A DNA stretch of 64,000 nt from Stereum hirsutum FP-91666 SS1 (lineage: Eukaryota > Basidiomycota > Agaricomycetes > Russulales > Stereaceae), in assembly GCF_000264905.1 (NCBI RefSeq), contig NW_006763133.1, forward strand, positions 2,366,329 through 2,430,328, in the 5' to 3' direction. The notes under the pieces are model-generated. The model was given only the letters and a program-made list of their open reading frames with translations. It did not search any database and had not been told where the DNA came from. This document shows, in pieces, positions 36,767 through 46,919 of this stretch. A program made the position numbers and the translations under genes. Within the stretch, counting starts at the first letter, position 1. Each line of letters starts with the position of its first letter.

Positions 36767-38024
36767 TCAATCCAGCTCGATTATCGAAACCCTTCTCGCC
36801 TTTGCCTTCGTCTTCGAATATCGCCTCGATGCAACTTCCTTAAACCACACTGACCATCGACCTCGTGTCTCTCCCTTCGCATTGCGTCCAGCCTTGCGTT
36901 GCTCATCCGTGCAGCGGTTAGATTCCCAGAAGAGACGAATCTTGTAGTATTGCGAGCTTTGAAACTTCCTACCAAACACTCGTTCAAACCGCTTCTCTAC
37001 CGTACCGCCCACCGCTTCCGCATCATCAATGGCTTTTAACCCGGTGATGACATCCTCGACATACCAGTCACCAGGCCAGGATGCTTCCAATGGATCGCCT
37101 CCATCAGCCGGGAGAAGCGGGAGTCGTATAGCAGCATCAGGAGAGACCAGCGGCGATGAAGGTGTCAAAGAAGGTGTCGAAGATGACGGGGAGGAAAACG
37201 GCTTTGGATCGAGTCGAGCAGGCGGCTTTGGATCGAACATGGAGCGACTGAAGGGCTCAGGGTCGAAGGATTCCTCACGAGTGAAGGGCGATAAAGATAG
37301 TTCAGGCGAGTCATCAGCGAGAATGAAAGGAAGGAGTTCGCAGCCGGGAAGCAACTCAAGGTGCGGTGACGGTATCTTCGGGATGTCCGGTAAGGTATAA
37401 TCTCGACGGATGCGCTTTAACGTTGCTTGATCCTCGTCATCCAAATCGCCAAGCATCTCGTCTGCTTTCCGTTTCCTAGTCGTAGGCGTGCGTTGCTTGT
37501 GAAGTGCGGAAACACGTGCACGCTCAGCGCCAACGTTGTCCCAAATTAATGGGCTCTTTGTGCGAGCGGCGCCCTGAACGTCGGAGATCCAGCGATCGAG
37601 ATTGTCGCACATGACCTCGGAGTTGCGACGAATGACTAGACAAGAAGATGGTGCGATGGTGTGGACGGTAGTAAGGGAAATCAGCTCCCAGTACCTATAT
37701 CGAGGACGATACACCTCGATAGGGTCTGATGCTGCGAATCCCAAGGAGAGTAGATAGGCCGCCTTCTCGGCGAGTGACCATTTCGGGTATGCCTGGCAGT
37801 CGTCGACGGTGCAGATCTTTGGGTCGGTATGTGACGTATGATAGACAATGAGTGGGAAGGACTGTTGCTCGCGACGCTCGTATGCACGCTTGCTCGTGTG
37901 GGGATCGACCTTTGAACTGATAGTAGGGGACTGTGCGGCAGGACTCGTCCATAGAGGGCTTAGCTGGCTGGAGTACCGAGCTTTTGTTGACTTCTTGATG
38001 AGGGATGATGAAGATGATGTGGTA
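36767..38024 (-). CDS. Unrecognised protein, 5' end lost in the assembly gap
   Basis: One long open frame on the minus strand runs from the gap edge to TGA at 36767, about 420 residues, without an assured start. Visible are a Ser-rich start, then YPKWSLAEKAAYLLSLGFAA, DNLDRWISDVQGAARTKSP, a basic stretch TTRKRKADEMLGDLDDEDQ (possible nuclear signal), a long Pro/Ser/Asp-rich region, and a C-terminal block with WPGDWYVEDVITGLKAID, VFGRKFQSSQYYKIRLFWES and RGRWSVWFKEVASRRYSKTK. The Trp/Tyr pattern at the C-terminus suggests a folded domain, possibly nucleic-acid linked, but I do not recognise the family. The in-frame ATG at 37744 would cut off conserved-looking sequence, so the true start is probably in or beyond the gap. 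Confidence 0.6.
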
Positions 38025-38687
38025 NNNNNNNNNNNNNNNNNNNNNNNNNNNNNNNNNNNNNNNNNNNNNNNNNNNNNNNNNNNNNNNNNNNNNNNNNNNN
38101 NNNNNNNNNNNNNNNNNNNNNNNNNNNNNNNNNNNNNNNNNNNNNNNNNNNNNNNNNNNNNNNNNNNNNNNNNNNNNNNNNNNNNNNNNNNNNNNNNNNN
38201 NNNNNNNNNNNNNNNNNNNNNNNNNNNNNNNNNNNNNNNNNNNNNNNNNNNNNNNNNNNNNNNNNNNNNNNNNNNNNNNNNNNNNNNNNNNNNNNNNNNN
38301 NNNNNNNNNNNNNNNNNNNNNNNNNNNNNNNNNNNNNNNNNNNNNNNNNNNNNNNNNNNNNNNNNNNNNNNNNNNNNNNNNNNNNNNNNNNNNNNNNNNN
38401 NNNNNNNNNNNNNNNNNNNNNNNNNNNNNNNNNNNNNNNNNNNNNNNNNNNNNNNNNNNNNNNNNNNNNNNNNNNNNNNNNNNNNNNNNNNNNNNNNNNN
38501 NNNNNNNNNNNNNNNNNNNNNNNNNNNNNNNNNNNNNNNNNNNNNNNNNNNNNNNNNNNNNNNNNNNNNNNNNNNNNNNNNNNNNNNNNNNNNNNNNNNN
38601 NNNNNNNNNNNNNNNNNNNNNNNNNNNNNNNNNNNNNNNNNNNNNNNNNNNNNNNNNNNNNNNNNNNNNNNNNNNNNNNNNNNNNNN
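38025..38687. other. Assembly gap (663 N)
   Basis: Run of N. The open frames that span it on both strands are artefacts of untranslated N codons. Confidence 0.99.
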
Positions 38688-39127
38688 TCAGTCTTTGAGG
38701 TGTTAGCTCATACAACAACGGTCAAACGTACGGAGTAGTAAGCGCGACCAAAGTTTGCTTTCCTTCGGTCCTTCACTACCCGCCAGGAGCACACGCGACT
38801 GCAATCGGGGTTCCCACAATAAAAGGGGTCGGAAGGCGGAGATTCCAATATCATTATCGATGAGGATGTAAAGATAAGAAAGAAAACGAACAAGCGTAGG
38901 GAGATACACCCTGGCGGGCCTGTCAGAGAGAACAAAAGGTGGCGCGGGAGGAGGACACAGAGCCTGTACGGCGCTGCAGCTATAAGTAACTCGACGGGCT
39001 GTGCGAGCTTCGAAGTTCAACATGATCTGATACATTAGAAGACATCTATATAGACGGAGGATGTGACGATCGGATGGCAGACCGGACGCCACAAATGTTG
39101 CACACCCGATTAGGCATTGAGTGGAGT
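38688..39127. other. Sequence right of the gap; nothing certain
   Basis: A 129-residue minus-strand open frame (38703-39092) has no recognisable motif. It may be leader or upstream sequence of the gene interrupted by the gap. Confidence 0.35.
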
Positions 39128-39177
39128 GGCGCGATGGAGTGGAGAGTGGAGGATGCGTGGAGAGTCGGAAAGCTGAC
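39128..39177 (+). repeat. Direct repeat copy B (TGGAGAG-rich, ends TCGGAAAGCTGAC)
   Basis: Same orientation as copy A at 35473-35520. The last 21 nt (39157-39177) are identical to 35499-35519, and both are preceded by GGAGTGGAGAGTGGAG-type units. Confidence 0.6.
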
Positions 39178-39374
39178 TTTTTTGTGAGTATCGGCGCTCA
39201 CCCTTTGCGAGCTGGTTCAAAGTCCGCCGTGCCGCGTCTCGCTTACTCCCGTTGCCGAGCTGCCGAGTGGCTGCAGGCCCGTCACTTGTGAGCACGCAAA
39301 ACAAAATGCTGCGATGATGTGCATATTTACATACAAGATGGCTACACATAAAATCATCTAAAGTATGTTTCTTT

Positions 39375-39486
39375 CATTTGGTTGCGACAGAATTCTTTAA
39401 TTTCAGCGTGAACGAGCTACACGACAGACCTTACCCTCATATCAAATCACTCGAGGAGAGCGCAAGAATTCCGTCGCAACCAAATG
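39375..39486. repeat. 112-bp inverted-repeat (hairpin/MITE-like) element
   Basis: The 23-nt arms at 39375-39397 and 39464-39486 are reverse complements with a single mismatch (arm core CATTTGGTTGCGAC). The 66-bp centre has no coding. No clear target-site duplication was found, so it could be a MITE or a structured element. Confidence 0.6.
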
Positions 39487-39726
39487 ACGTTAATTGATGT
39501 AAAATAATATTCCAGATTTTATGAGATTTACTGGGGCGGCGTATCCTGAGTACTGTCCCTGGCCCTATGTTCGGACAATTCCGACAAGAAAAAATCTAGC
39601 TCCCGCATTTCGAGTCCTCTCGAGATGAAACTCAGCAGAACATATGCTCTCTACATTAGCTACATGTCCATACAAATTTATGCGAGAAATAATGCGAGGA
39701 AGGTAGTTGTTTGACGAGCGGGATCA

Positions 39727-39909
39727 ATGTTCGGACAGCCGCGCCCGCCAAAGTGTCCGAACCGACCCCCTCCCCGTTCGACATCCCGCTGCCACAACTG
39801 CATCCAAACGACTGCGGATATCGTCTGTAGACCATTTAACATGATTTATGGGCCTTTGAACTGGGCGAAACAGTGCGGTATTGGGCGAGTTCTCGGACTG
39901 TCCGAACAT
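39727..39909. mobile_element. Candidate MITE with 12-bp terminal inverted repeats
   Basis: ATGTTCGGACAG at 39727-39738 faces its exact reverse complement CTGTCCGAACAT at 39898-39909, giving a 183-bp unit. A third copy of the first 11 bases (ATGTTCGGACA) is at 39567-39577. No transposase and no clear target-site duplication were seen. Confidence 0.45.
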
Positions 39910-40173
39910 CGCTGATAGTAAAACACGCGATGGTCTCGCACATAGGTGCCACCCAGCCAACTCGGTGAGTTTTCCGGTGGCCCGCGTCGAAATGACATGC
40001 GGCTTGCCCGGCAGCTTTCAAAGTCCGACAATTTGCAATGGACATCGCGCTTGGTGGGAACGCCGGTACTCACAATCCCACGAATAGCTCCGCCATCTTC
40101 CTGTCACATCCCTTGGGCCGCAGATCCTCTTACGCAGGTTTTTATTCGCCTTTGCACCATCCACATCCACAGG

Positions 40174-41100
40174 ATGATCGCTGCTTCTGTGCTTCCTCGA
40201 TGCTTTCTTCGGCTCGGACATAACTTCCCGAGGCGCAGATATTCGATGTCTACGATCCCTCCTTGGCTACGAGACAATTTCTCTCTGTGGCCCACCTTTC
40301 TAAACGAAGTGGAGCAGGTAGTTCTTTTGAGGGCTGCTCTACGGAAGCTCGACGACAATGAAAGCAGGACTATGCGTCGTCGGCGCCGGGACTATCTAGC
40401 TGCACATCAGGAAACAGCCCCACGATTGCCCAGTCTAGGCACTCCGATCACCAAAGTATTCCTTCCCGATGAGTACTACCAATTTGAGGAAGTGAGAGGG
40501 TTTGCCTCCCACATTACCGCGCTCTTCTACTGATATAAGACTATGTTACAAGGGGCACTTCGACGGGGTCATTAAAAGATACCGTGAAATACATGTCTCA
40601 TCGTGGGGCGTGAATCAGCCAGAACCGCCTCTCGTGTCTGTGCTTGATCGTCTACATGGGCTTCATCCAAGCGGGAGTGCCACTCAAACCCATGTCCTTC
40701 ACCTGGCATCTGACGGCGAAATCCTGCCCCATATCGATAATACAGAGGCCAGTGGCTCCTGGATCATGGGCGTTAGCTTAGGCGACGAACGGATCCTTCG
40801 CGTGGCGCCAGATGAGAAATACACTGCAACTGAGCCTTTCGAAATTGCATTACCGTCAGGTAGTGTGTATCTACAGAAGTCTGTAAAACCTACTGCTCTG
40901 CGAGATCACGACACTGACTTATTGAACTTAGAGATTCTGTGCGATATCGTAGCAAACATTCTATTTTGCCTGCTACAAACCGAAACCAAGATGGGACGAA
41001 TACTCAACGATTGAGCGTAATGATCCGAGTGAGTTACGGGGTCTACCATTACTAGTAGATGTTCTGACTTTATCAGGATACAATTCCCGTGAAATCATAA
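40174..41100 (+). CDS. ALKBH7-like mitochondrial Fe(II)/2-oxoglutarate dioxygenase
   Basis: Human ALKBH7 is a mitochondrial AlkB homologue involved in programmed necrosis and metabolism rather than classical DNA repair. MIAASVLPRCFLRLGHNFPR is a plausible mitochondrial presequence. Exon 1 ends YQFEE, and exon 2 starts GHFDGVIKRYREIHVSSWG. Iron ligands are in ILPHIDNTEASGS (HxD) and SKHSIL (His); the 2-oxoglutarate arginine is in RLSVMIRD. After GSVYLQ the frame needs a GTCTGT donor (40876) and an acceptor ending 40949 to give KDSVRYRSKHSI. The last exon ends DTIPVKS, stop TAA at 41098. Only about 245 residues, as usual for the group. An ATG in the same frame at 39946 is less likely because the sequence before 40174 is not presequence-like. 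Confidence 0.85.
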
Positions 41101-41159
41101 TGCGTCTAAAAAGGAGATGGCCTGACTATCTAGAAAGTGAGTGCAGTATTTCACCACTT

Positions 41160-42725
41160 CTACGCGCGAATACATAGATGAAGTATCTCGCTGATCAGCC
41201 AGTTCATCGCCAGATTCACTGCTACAGGAGTCATCGTGCTTAATGACCAGAAGTGTGCATAGAGACCGACAAGATATAGGTACTTGGGATGCCTAACACT
41301 GATTCAGCGTCACTTTGGATTCGAAGATTATTATTGTCTTACCTGGCGCACACGATTTCTTGCAATGCCGATAGGACTTCACTGTCACCGACGGTAAATT
41401 TGTCCAAGAAAGCCGATGAACCTTGATGGTCAGAGAATCCACCGGTGGCTGTATGAGTTCATGGAACCGAATTCCAGTTCAGAGCAAAAGGGCAAGACTC
41501 ACGGATGGGTCCGCGGGGTTGAACACGATGAATCTGCCTGTACGCAACGACAACTAGTTCAGCTCGTTGTCGAATTTCGAAGTGTAGTGATGGCCGATGG
41601 CCTACCTCAATTCTCGATCATGCGAACTTGAGTCACATTTCACCAGAGACAGATCCCATAAGCCCACGATGAGAGTGGTCACCCGTATGTTTGTGGGTTG
41701 GAGCATCCTGGCTAGGCTACGAGCAGTCGCGAGGCGAGCCTGTTCGAGGGCCGAACTAAAGGGATGTGTATCGTCTATCTGATGATCAGTTTCTGGATGT
41801 GTTCCTGAGTAGGGCAGACCGTACCTTGACCACAGCAGGACAGTACCAGAATCCGACCTGACGATTCAGTGAGCATCTTCTTGTAGTCTTCAGCCATGAT
41901 GATCGGTTCTGCGATGGCCCGAAAGCTGGCTCCACATACGGCCTCGCATTTACCTACGGGTACCGAATGAGCCAGAAGGAAATCTGCTGATTGCTGTGTG
42001 GCGCCTGGTGTGCCACACAGTATGAGCGATACTAGATGGAGGTCGTATTCGGAGCAGAAAGCCTGGATGGTTTCACGGACCCGGTTCCGCTGCGAAGCTG
42101 ACCAAACATCCAATGACATGGGCGCCACGACTCCCCATGGTATCGTACGCGATCGTTCTTTGCGGTTATGCCAGATGTAGAGAAGCTGAAAACGACGTCA
42201 GAATCTGGTGGTGATAGGAGGATAAGACCGCTTACCGCGGCAACATCTGAAATGCCTTCGTCCTCCTGCCTCATTTCATTCGGGAAGAGGGCAAAGACGG
42301 TGTACCCCAATTCTGAGAATCGCAATGCTGCACTTCTACCCAGCCCTGAAGAACCATGCAAGGTCAGTAAAAGGAATGTCGAATCCAGCTGAAGGGGCGG
42401 TGGAGACAATGGCACCTTGATGAGCACCGAGTATGAGTATAGCACTTTCATGAGGCGGGTAGACGCCGCATGGTTGTACACGCAGCGCACCGCAACCTGT
42501 AGCGAAAATCCATGAAGTCACAGAATCCAGCCTGTCGCATAGAACCTTCATTGACTTGAGTGAAATACGGACGGTCCAGGTGAGGAGACGAGCGGAGAGT
42601 GTAGTGCAGCCGGCTAGAAGATCTCGCCACATGAGAGCCAGGATCCAGTTGATCTGTACCGGATATAGTAATGGCGAAGAACAGACAGTGCGAGCGAAGA
42701 TACGCCTGAGTTTGCGTAGGAACAT
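41160..42725 (-). CDS. SDR-like / DUF1776-type fungal protein, 5' end uncertain
   Basis: A Rossmann nucleotide-binding start is clear: AILILGAHQGLGRSAALRFS and ELGYTVFALFPNE (a GxxxGxG pattern). It is preceded by an amphipathic, hydrophobic N-terminal region (NWILALMWRDLLAGCTTLSA). Later exons carry WGVVAPMSLDVWSASQRNRV, HLVSLILCGTPGATQQSADF and FSSALEQARLATARSLARML. The last exon is HPKYLYLVGLYAHFWSLST, ending with TAG at 41160. The usual SDR active-site YxxxK is not visible at the expected helix, as in fungal DUF1776-type proteins, so catalysis is doubtful. The first exon is taken from ATG 42725, but further exons up to about 43023 (frame with SDWLPDSPYHPLRPLL) are possible. It is convergent with the ALKBH7-like gene, 59 bp between stops. 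Confidence 0.65.
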
Positions 42726-43918
42726 AGGGACAAATGTAGTTTTCGTTAATAAGGATCCGAGCTAGAATGACATACCTTTATATGACTTGAAAAATGAAGC
42801 GATTCCAAAGTGCTACAAGTCACGGATGTCTCAAATGGGTAAAAATCTTACTACTAGAAGCGGAGTGGGGAGCTCCTGTAACGAGCTTCAGACGGACAGG
42901 AGAGGACTCTGCTTTTGTTGCTTCAGTCGGCTGAGCACCCGAAAGAAGAGGCCTCAGAGGATGGTATGGGGAGTCCGGCAGCCAATCAGAATATGTCTCG
43001 GCTTCCACGATGCGGTGAACCACGGCGTCACTGTGCTCGGGTTCTGGCCCACGAACTCGTATACAAAAGAGAAAGAAAACAAGCCAAGCAAATCAACCAT
43101 TTCAAGGCCCTGGACAGTGGATTGTCAGAACGTTGACTTGCGCTTTGACGGGATTTACAGAAGGTTGTGCCAGGAACTGGGATCAAAAGCGCTAGCGCGT
43201 AAAATTAAAGGTAGAGAAGCGGCTCGCAAAGCGCTGAGTTATTTGGCCGGATTGCCACTTTTGATTGTCGAGGGCGCTTTGAATAACCGGTTTATGAAGA
43301 TCACGTAACGCTCATCTCTTGTCGGAGTCACGGGCGAGCAAGAAAACAGCTGAAGACCGTCATCGATCTACGAATCGCTCGATCGGGAGATGTGCCTCAG
43401 CCGACCTCACCTTAGTTCTCAAGCACGATACGGTCTCGATGTTTAGATACTGGGCACGAGAAATCGAAGCTGAACTGTCAATTCATAGTAAGTCGCGCTC
43501 AGGAGATTAAGCCCGGAAACCACCTTTCGATTAGCCAGAAGTGGCGTACAACTGCCTGACAACAAATAGATACCCGTCTGCCTAATGCCTAGACCATGCT
43601 CGACATAGCTCTATGCGCACAATGAAGGTGTACAGCGCGAGGGGGCGCAAGGCCACTCAACGCTAACTCGACACTTGACGTCATCCATTTCAGGCGAGGC
43701 GCGTCGCGTCGCGTCATGCCATCCTGAGAGACTAGAATGTTATTTTCAGAGACACACGGACGACAAGACAGAAACAGACCATACAAGAGTAAGATAGGCA
43801 AGCCGAAAAGCTGTTGACGATCCTCAATCAATACGATGCACAATGTCCGGAAAGTTCGTGATGATTCGAGGCGCAAAGTGGCGAGCGTTCGCAGTCCGCA
43901 GGCACGATGAATGGGCGT
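42726..43918. other. Intergenic, no supported gene
   Basis: May contain 5' exons of the SDR-like gene (a minus-strand open frame at 42820-43023). The 173-residue plus-strand frame at 42787-43308 has no motif and lies over that region. Near 43690-43715 a GGCGAGGCGCGTCGCGTCGC-type GC-rich run is seen. Confidence 0.35.
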
Positions 43919-44270
43919 TCACCGAGCGGGGCTGAGCACGTCGATTCTAGGAGAGTTTGAGTTCGTGTACCAAAGCAAGCGGGATGGAAATAGACTTACG
44001 GTAGCGTCACTGTCTTCCCGCTTCCATCTATCTGAACAACAGCGACCTGTGTACCCTGTCCACGAATGTCAGTACACCTCGTGTGGCGGTGCGTCTCAAT
44101 AAGTAGAATGGACGAACATCAGCTTGTACATTGGTACCCTTTACGACGCCCTTGACGGCGGTCCCATTCGCATCCCAAAAAAAGACACGACTGCCATTCT
44201 GCTCGAGCAAAGTCAATGACGTGCACATTGCCGAGCGAAAATTTTAGTTACTCACGGGGTAAGCGTTCAT
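43919..44270 (-). CDS. Small 59-residue conserved-looking protein, four exons
   Basis: The gene appears only after splicing. Exons on the minus strand give MNAYP, then NGSRVFFWDANGTAVKGVVK continuing to GTNVQAD, then GTQVAVVQIDGSGKTVTL, then PIDVLSPAR and TGA at 43919. Introns are 45-65 nt with GTGAGT, GTTCGT and GTAAGT donors and CAG/TAG acceptors, and all junctions keep one frame. The layout, short beta-strand-like segments with FFWDANG, VVKGTN and VVQIDGSGKTVTL, suggests a compact beta-barrel (SH3-like) fold. I recall similar small hypothetical proteins in mushrooms but cannot name a family or function. Confidence 0.55.
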
Positions 44271-45218
44271 AGCCGAAATAGAAGGGCTTTGGTGAGTGGA
44301 ATGGTTTGTGGGTGTGGATGTGCTCTCTTCTGTCAGTCCGAGTGTTGAGAGGTGAGGAACTTGACAACTGACGACGGACGAGCAGAGTCTTTATACCTGG
44401 CAAATTATTCCGACCCGAGGAGCTCTCGTTGAGTAAAGAGATCGAGTTCACGTCACACTCATAGAACCCCAAGTGAGCATCAGCAGGAAATTATAGAAGG
44501 ACTGCATGGAGAGGGACGTCCAGATCTGTAGCGCCGAACTGGGGATGTTTTCATATCGTTCGATACACAGATCGCTCTCCGGAGTACAGCTCTACGGTAG
44601 CGAATGGTCCTGCGAGGGAGAGACCAGGCGATAATCGGCAGAATTAGGATGCGCAGGTCAGACTTTCCACGATTGCGAGGTGAAATATCGGGTCCGGTCT
44701 ACAGAAGTCGAGACCTTTACAACGTGTGTGGGGAAGGAACCCAGCGAAAGTGATGGTATGTGAGGCCGAACTTGTCGAGTGGTCCCCTCCGGGAGGGCGT
44801 GATACTTCGCGAATTGGAAAAGCTGAGACAAGTTACCGGGTGTGTTTTTCGAGGATCGAAGGTATTAATCACGGCAGGCACGACGAAGGGGCGCAAACGT
44901 AATGAAGCAGTAAAGGGTAAACGTATGGTCCCTCGAGAGGCTGGTCCTAGAGAAAATACAAACGCACGCAGACACCACGCGTGCTAATTCCCGTCTGCAT
45001 CGCACTCTGCGGGGACGGACTTCCACGCATGCTTTGAACGACGCGCGAGCTTGAGTGATATATCCGAGGACGTATCAGTTCGAGGAAGGCCTTCCCATGC
45101 GAGTTTGGAGAGCAGAACGGCGTGCAGATCAACACAGGCGAAACCGAAGTGCAGCGTTTTCACGCGCGGATGAGTTGAAGATGGGCCGAGGACGTCCAAC
45201 ACTGCTCTTCTTCCCACG
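44271..45218. other. Intergenic between the small protein gene and LST8; nothing recognised
   Basis: Upstream sequence of two divergent genes, about 950 bp. Short open frames (44760-44987 +, 44984-45250 -, 44248-44472 -) show no family motifs. Confidence 0.4.
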
Positions 45219-46919
45219 ATGAACGATGCAGCGGCTCGCCACGTGGCCACCGTCCTGGATCAAATGGCTTCCGCTTCGTCCGCCACGCTCGTTTGTTCAA
45301 CCTACACCAGCATGCCACCCACTCAAGCTGCGCCTCCACCGTCTACGAAACCAGCTCCAGCGCGCCATGATATGTCTGTGATCCTCGTCACAGGCTCTTA
45401 TGACCATGAAATACGCTTCTGGGAAGCTTGGAGTGGCATCTGTTCCAGAACAATCGCTCGCTCCGGCGAGATTGGTGTAAGGCCCAGTCTCCTCTGAACC
45501 TTTCCATCTCATATATACTTCCTAATCACCGTCTCTGGTCGCCGAACAGCAAGTTAATCGTCTAGCTATCTCCCCCGAGCAAGTTACTTCGGTATACTTA
45601 CATCCTCCGCAAGCCAGTTGACCCCATTGCCCCTATTGCCTTTAGCAAACGCCTCTTAGCTGCAGCGATCCACAAGAAGGTCAACATATATGAGATCGCG
45701 AGTTCTTCCTCTACCCCAGTTCGTCGATCACCTCTTTCTACATCGGCTCACCGCACAATGCTGAACCCATACCGTAGCTGATCACATTTGATGGACACAC
45801 CATGAATGTCACCTCCGTGTGCTTCCATAGTCAGGGCAAATGGCTTGTGACCGGTAGTGAGGATGGTACTATCAAAATATGGGATCTGCGGTTCGTCGAT
45901 TACTGTATGGAAAACATGGCTAGCCATCTGACAAACTGATTAGGAGCACGCACCTTCATCGTAACTATAATAACGAAGCGCCCGGTTCGTCACCGTTCGC
46001 ACATCGCCTCCCTCCGATACGAAGTCGAAATATCATCTTATCTATAAATGCTAGTGAATGATGTATGTGTGCATCCCAATCAAGGCGAGCTGATCTCCTG
46101 TGATCAAGCAGGCAGGATAAAGCAGTGGGACCTATCCGAAAATATCTGCACTCATGAACTGGTATGTCCAATTCTGCGTTTGTACATTGATTGATCGAAC
46201 AGTTCTCTTACGACCTGGTTGACTTGGCTCTGGAACAGACTCCTGCCGGAGATGTTCCTATTCGCTCAGTGACACTGGCTTCGGATGGCACATGCTTGGT
46301 CGCAGGCAATAACAAGGTGGGGCTGACGAGATTGGCCTATTAGCTGTTGCTGAAAGAACCACATAGGGCAAATGCTATGTTTGGAAAATCAATGAAGAGA
46401 GCTCACAACTCCCTCGATTCCAAGCAGTCACGAAGTTTCAGGCGCACGCCAAGTACCTCACGAGATGTCTTCTTAGCCCAGACGTGAAGTACGTACCTCT
46501 GAGGTTCGATAGTTTCCACCTTCGCATGTTTTACTCTGGGTAGATTCCTTGCCACATGCTCGGCGGATACTACCGTCAAGATCTGGTCGATCTCCTCCAA
46601 CTACGACTTCAAACTCGAAAAAGTCTTACAGGGACACCAAAGGTGGGTATGGGACTGCGCCTTCAGTGCCGATTCCGCATATCTTGTCACCGGTGAGCTC
46701 CTTGTCGATCATAAATCAACGTGGACTTCGCACTGACTTCGATGTTAGCTTCTTCGGATCACACTGCTCGACTGTGGGAGATGGCATCGGGAGACACGGT
46801 CAGACAATATAACGGGCACCACAAAGGTCTGGCCACATCCCTCATCTGTGCCTTACAATTATTGACTGAAAGTATGGATAGCGGCCGTATGTTGCGCTTT
46901 GCACGATGGCGCAGGCTAA
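45219..46919 (+). CDS. LST8: LST8, WD40 subunit of TOR complexes
   Basis: Lst8 (human mLST8) binds the TOR kinase domain in TORC1 and TORC2. The family start [20 protein letters not shown] is at 45372. The open frame extends to an ATG at 45219, adding 51 Pro/Ala/Ser-rich residues. Both starts are possible, and the longer one is given as the gene limit. WD repeats follow: [155 protein letters not shown], and the end [16 protein letters not shown]. One intron (45579-45645) uses a GC donor (GCAAGT); no GT donor restores the frame. Stop TAA at 46917. Confidence 0.92.

Noticed and set aside
37848..38738. Long open frames on both strands across the N run
   Set aside because: They consist mostly of unknown codons; the apparent length is an artefact of the gap.
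42787..43308. 173-residue plus-strand frame
   Set aside because: No motif, no splice signals, and overlaps the possible 5' exons of the SDR-like gene on the other strand.
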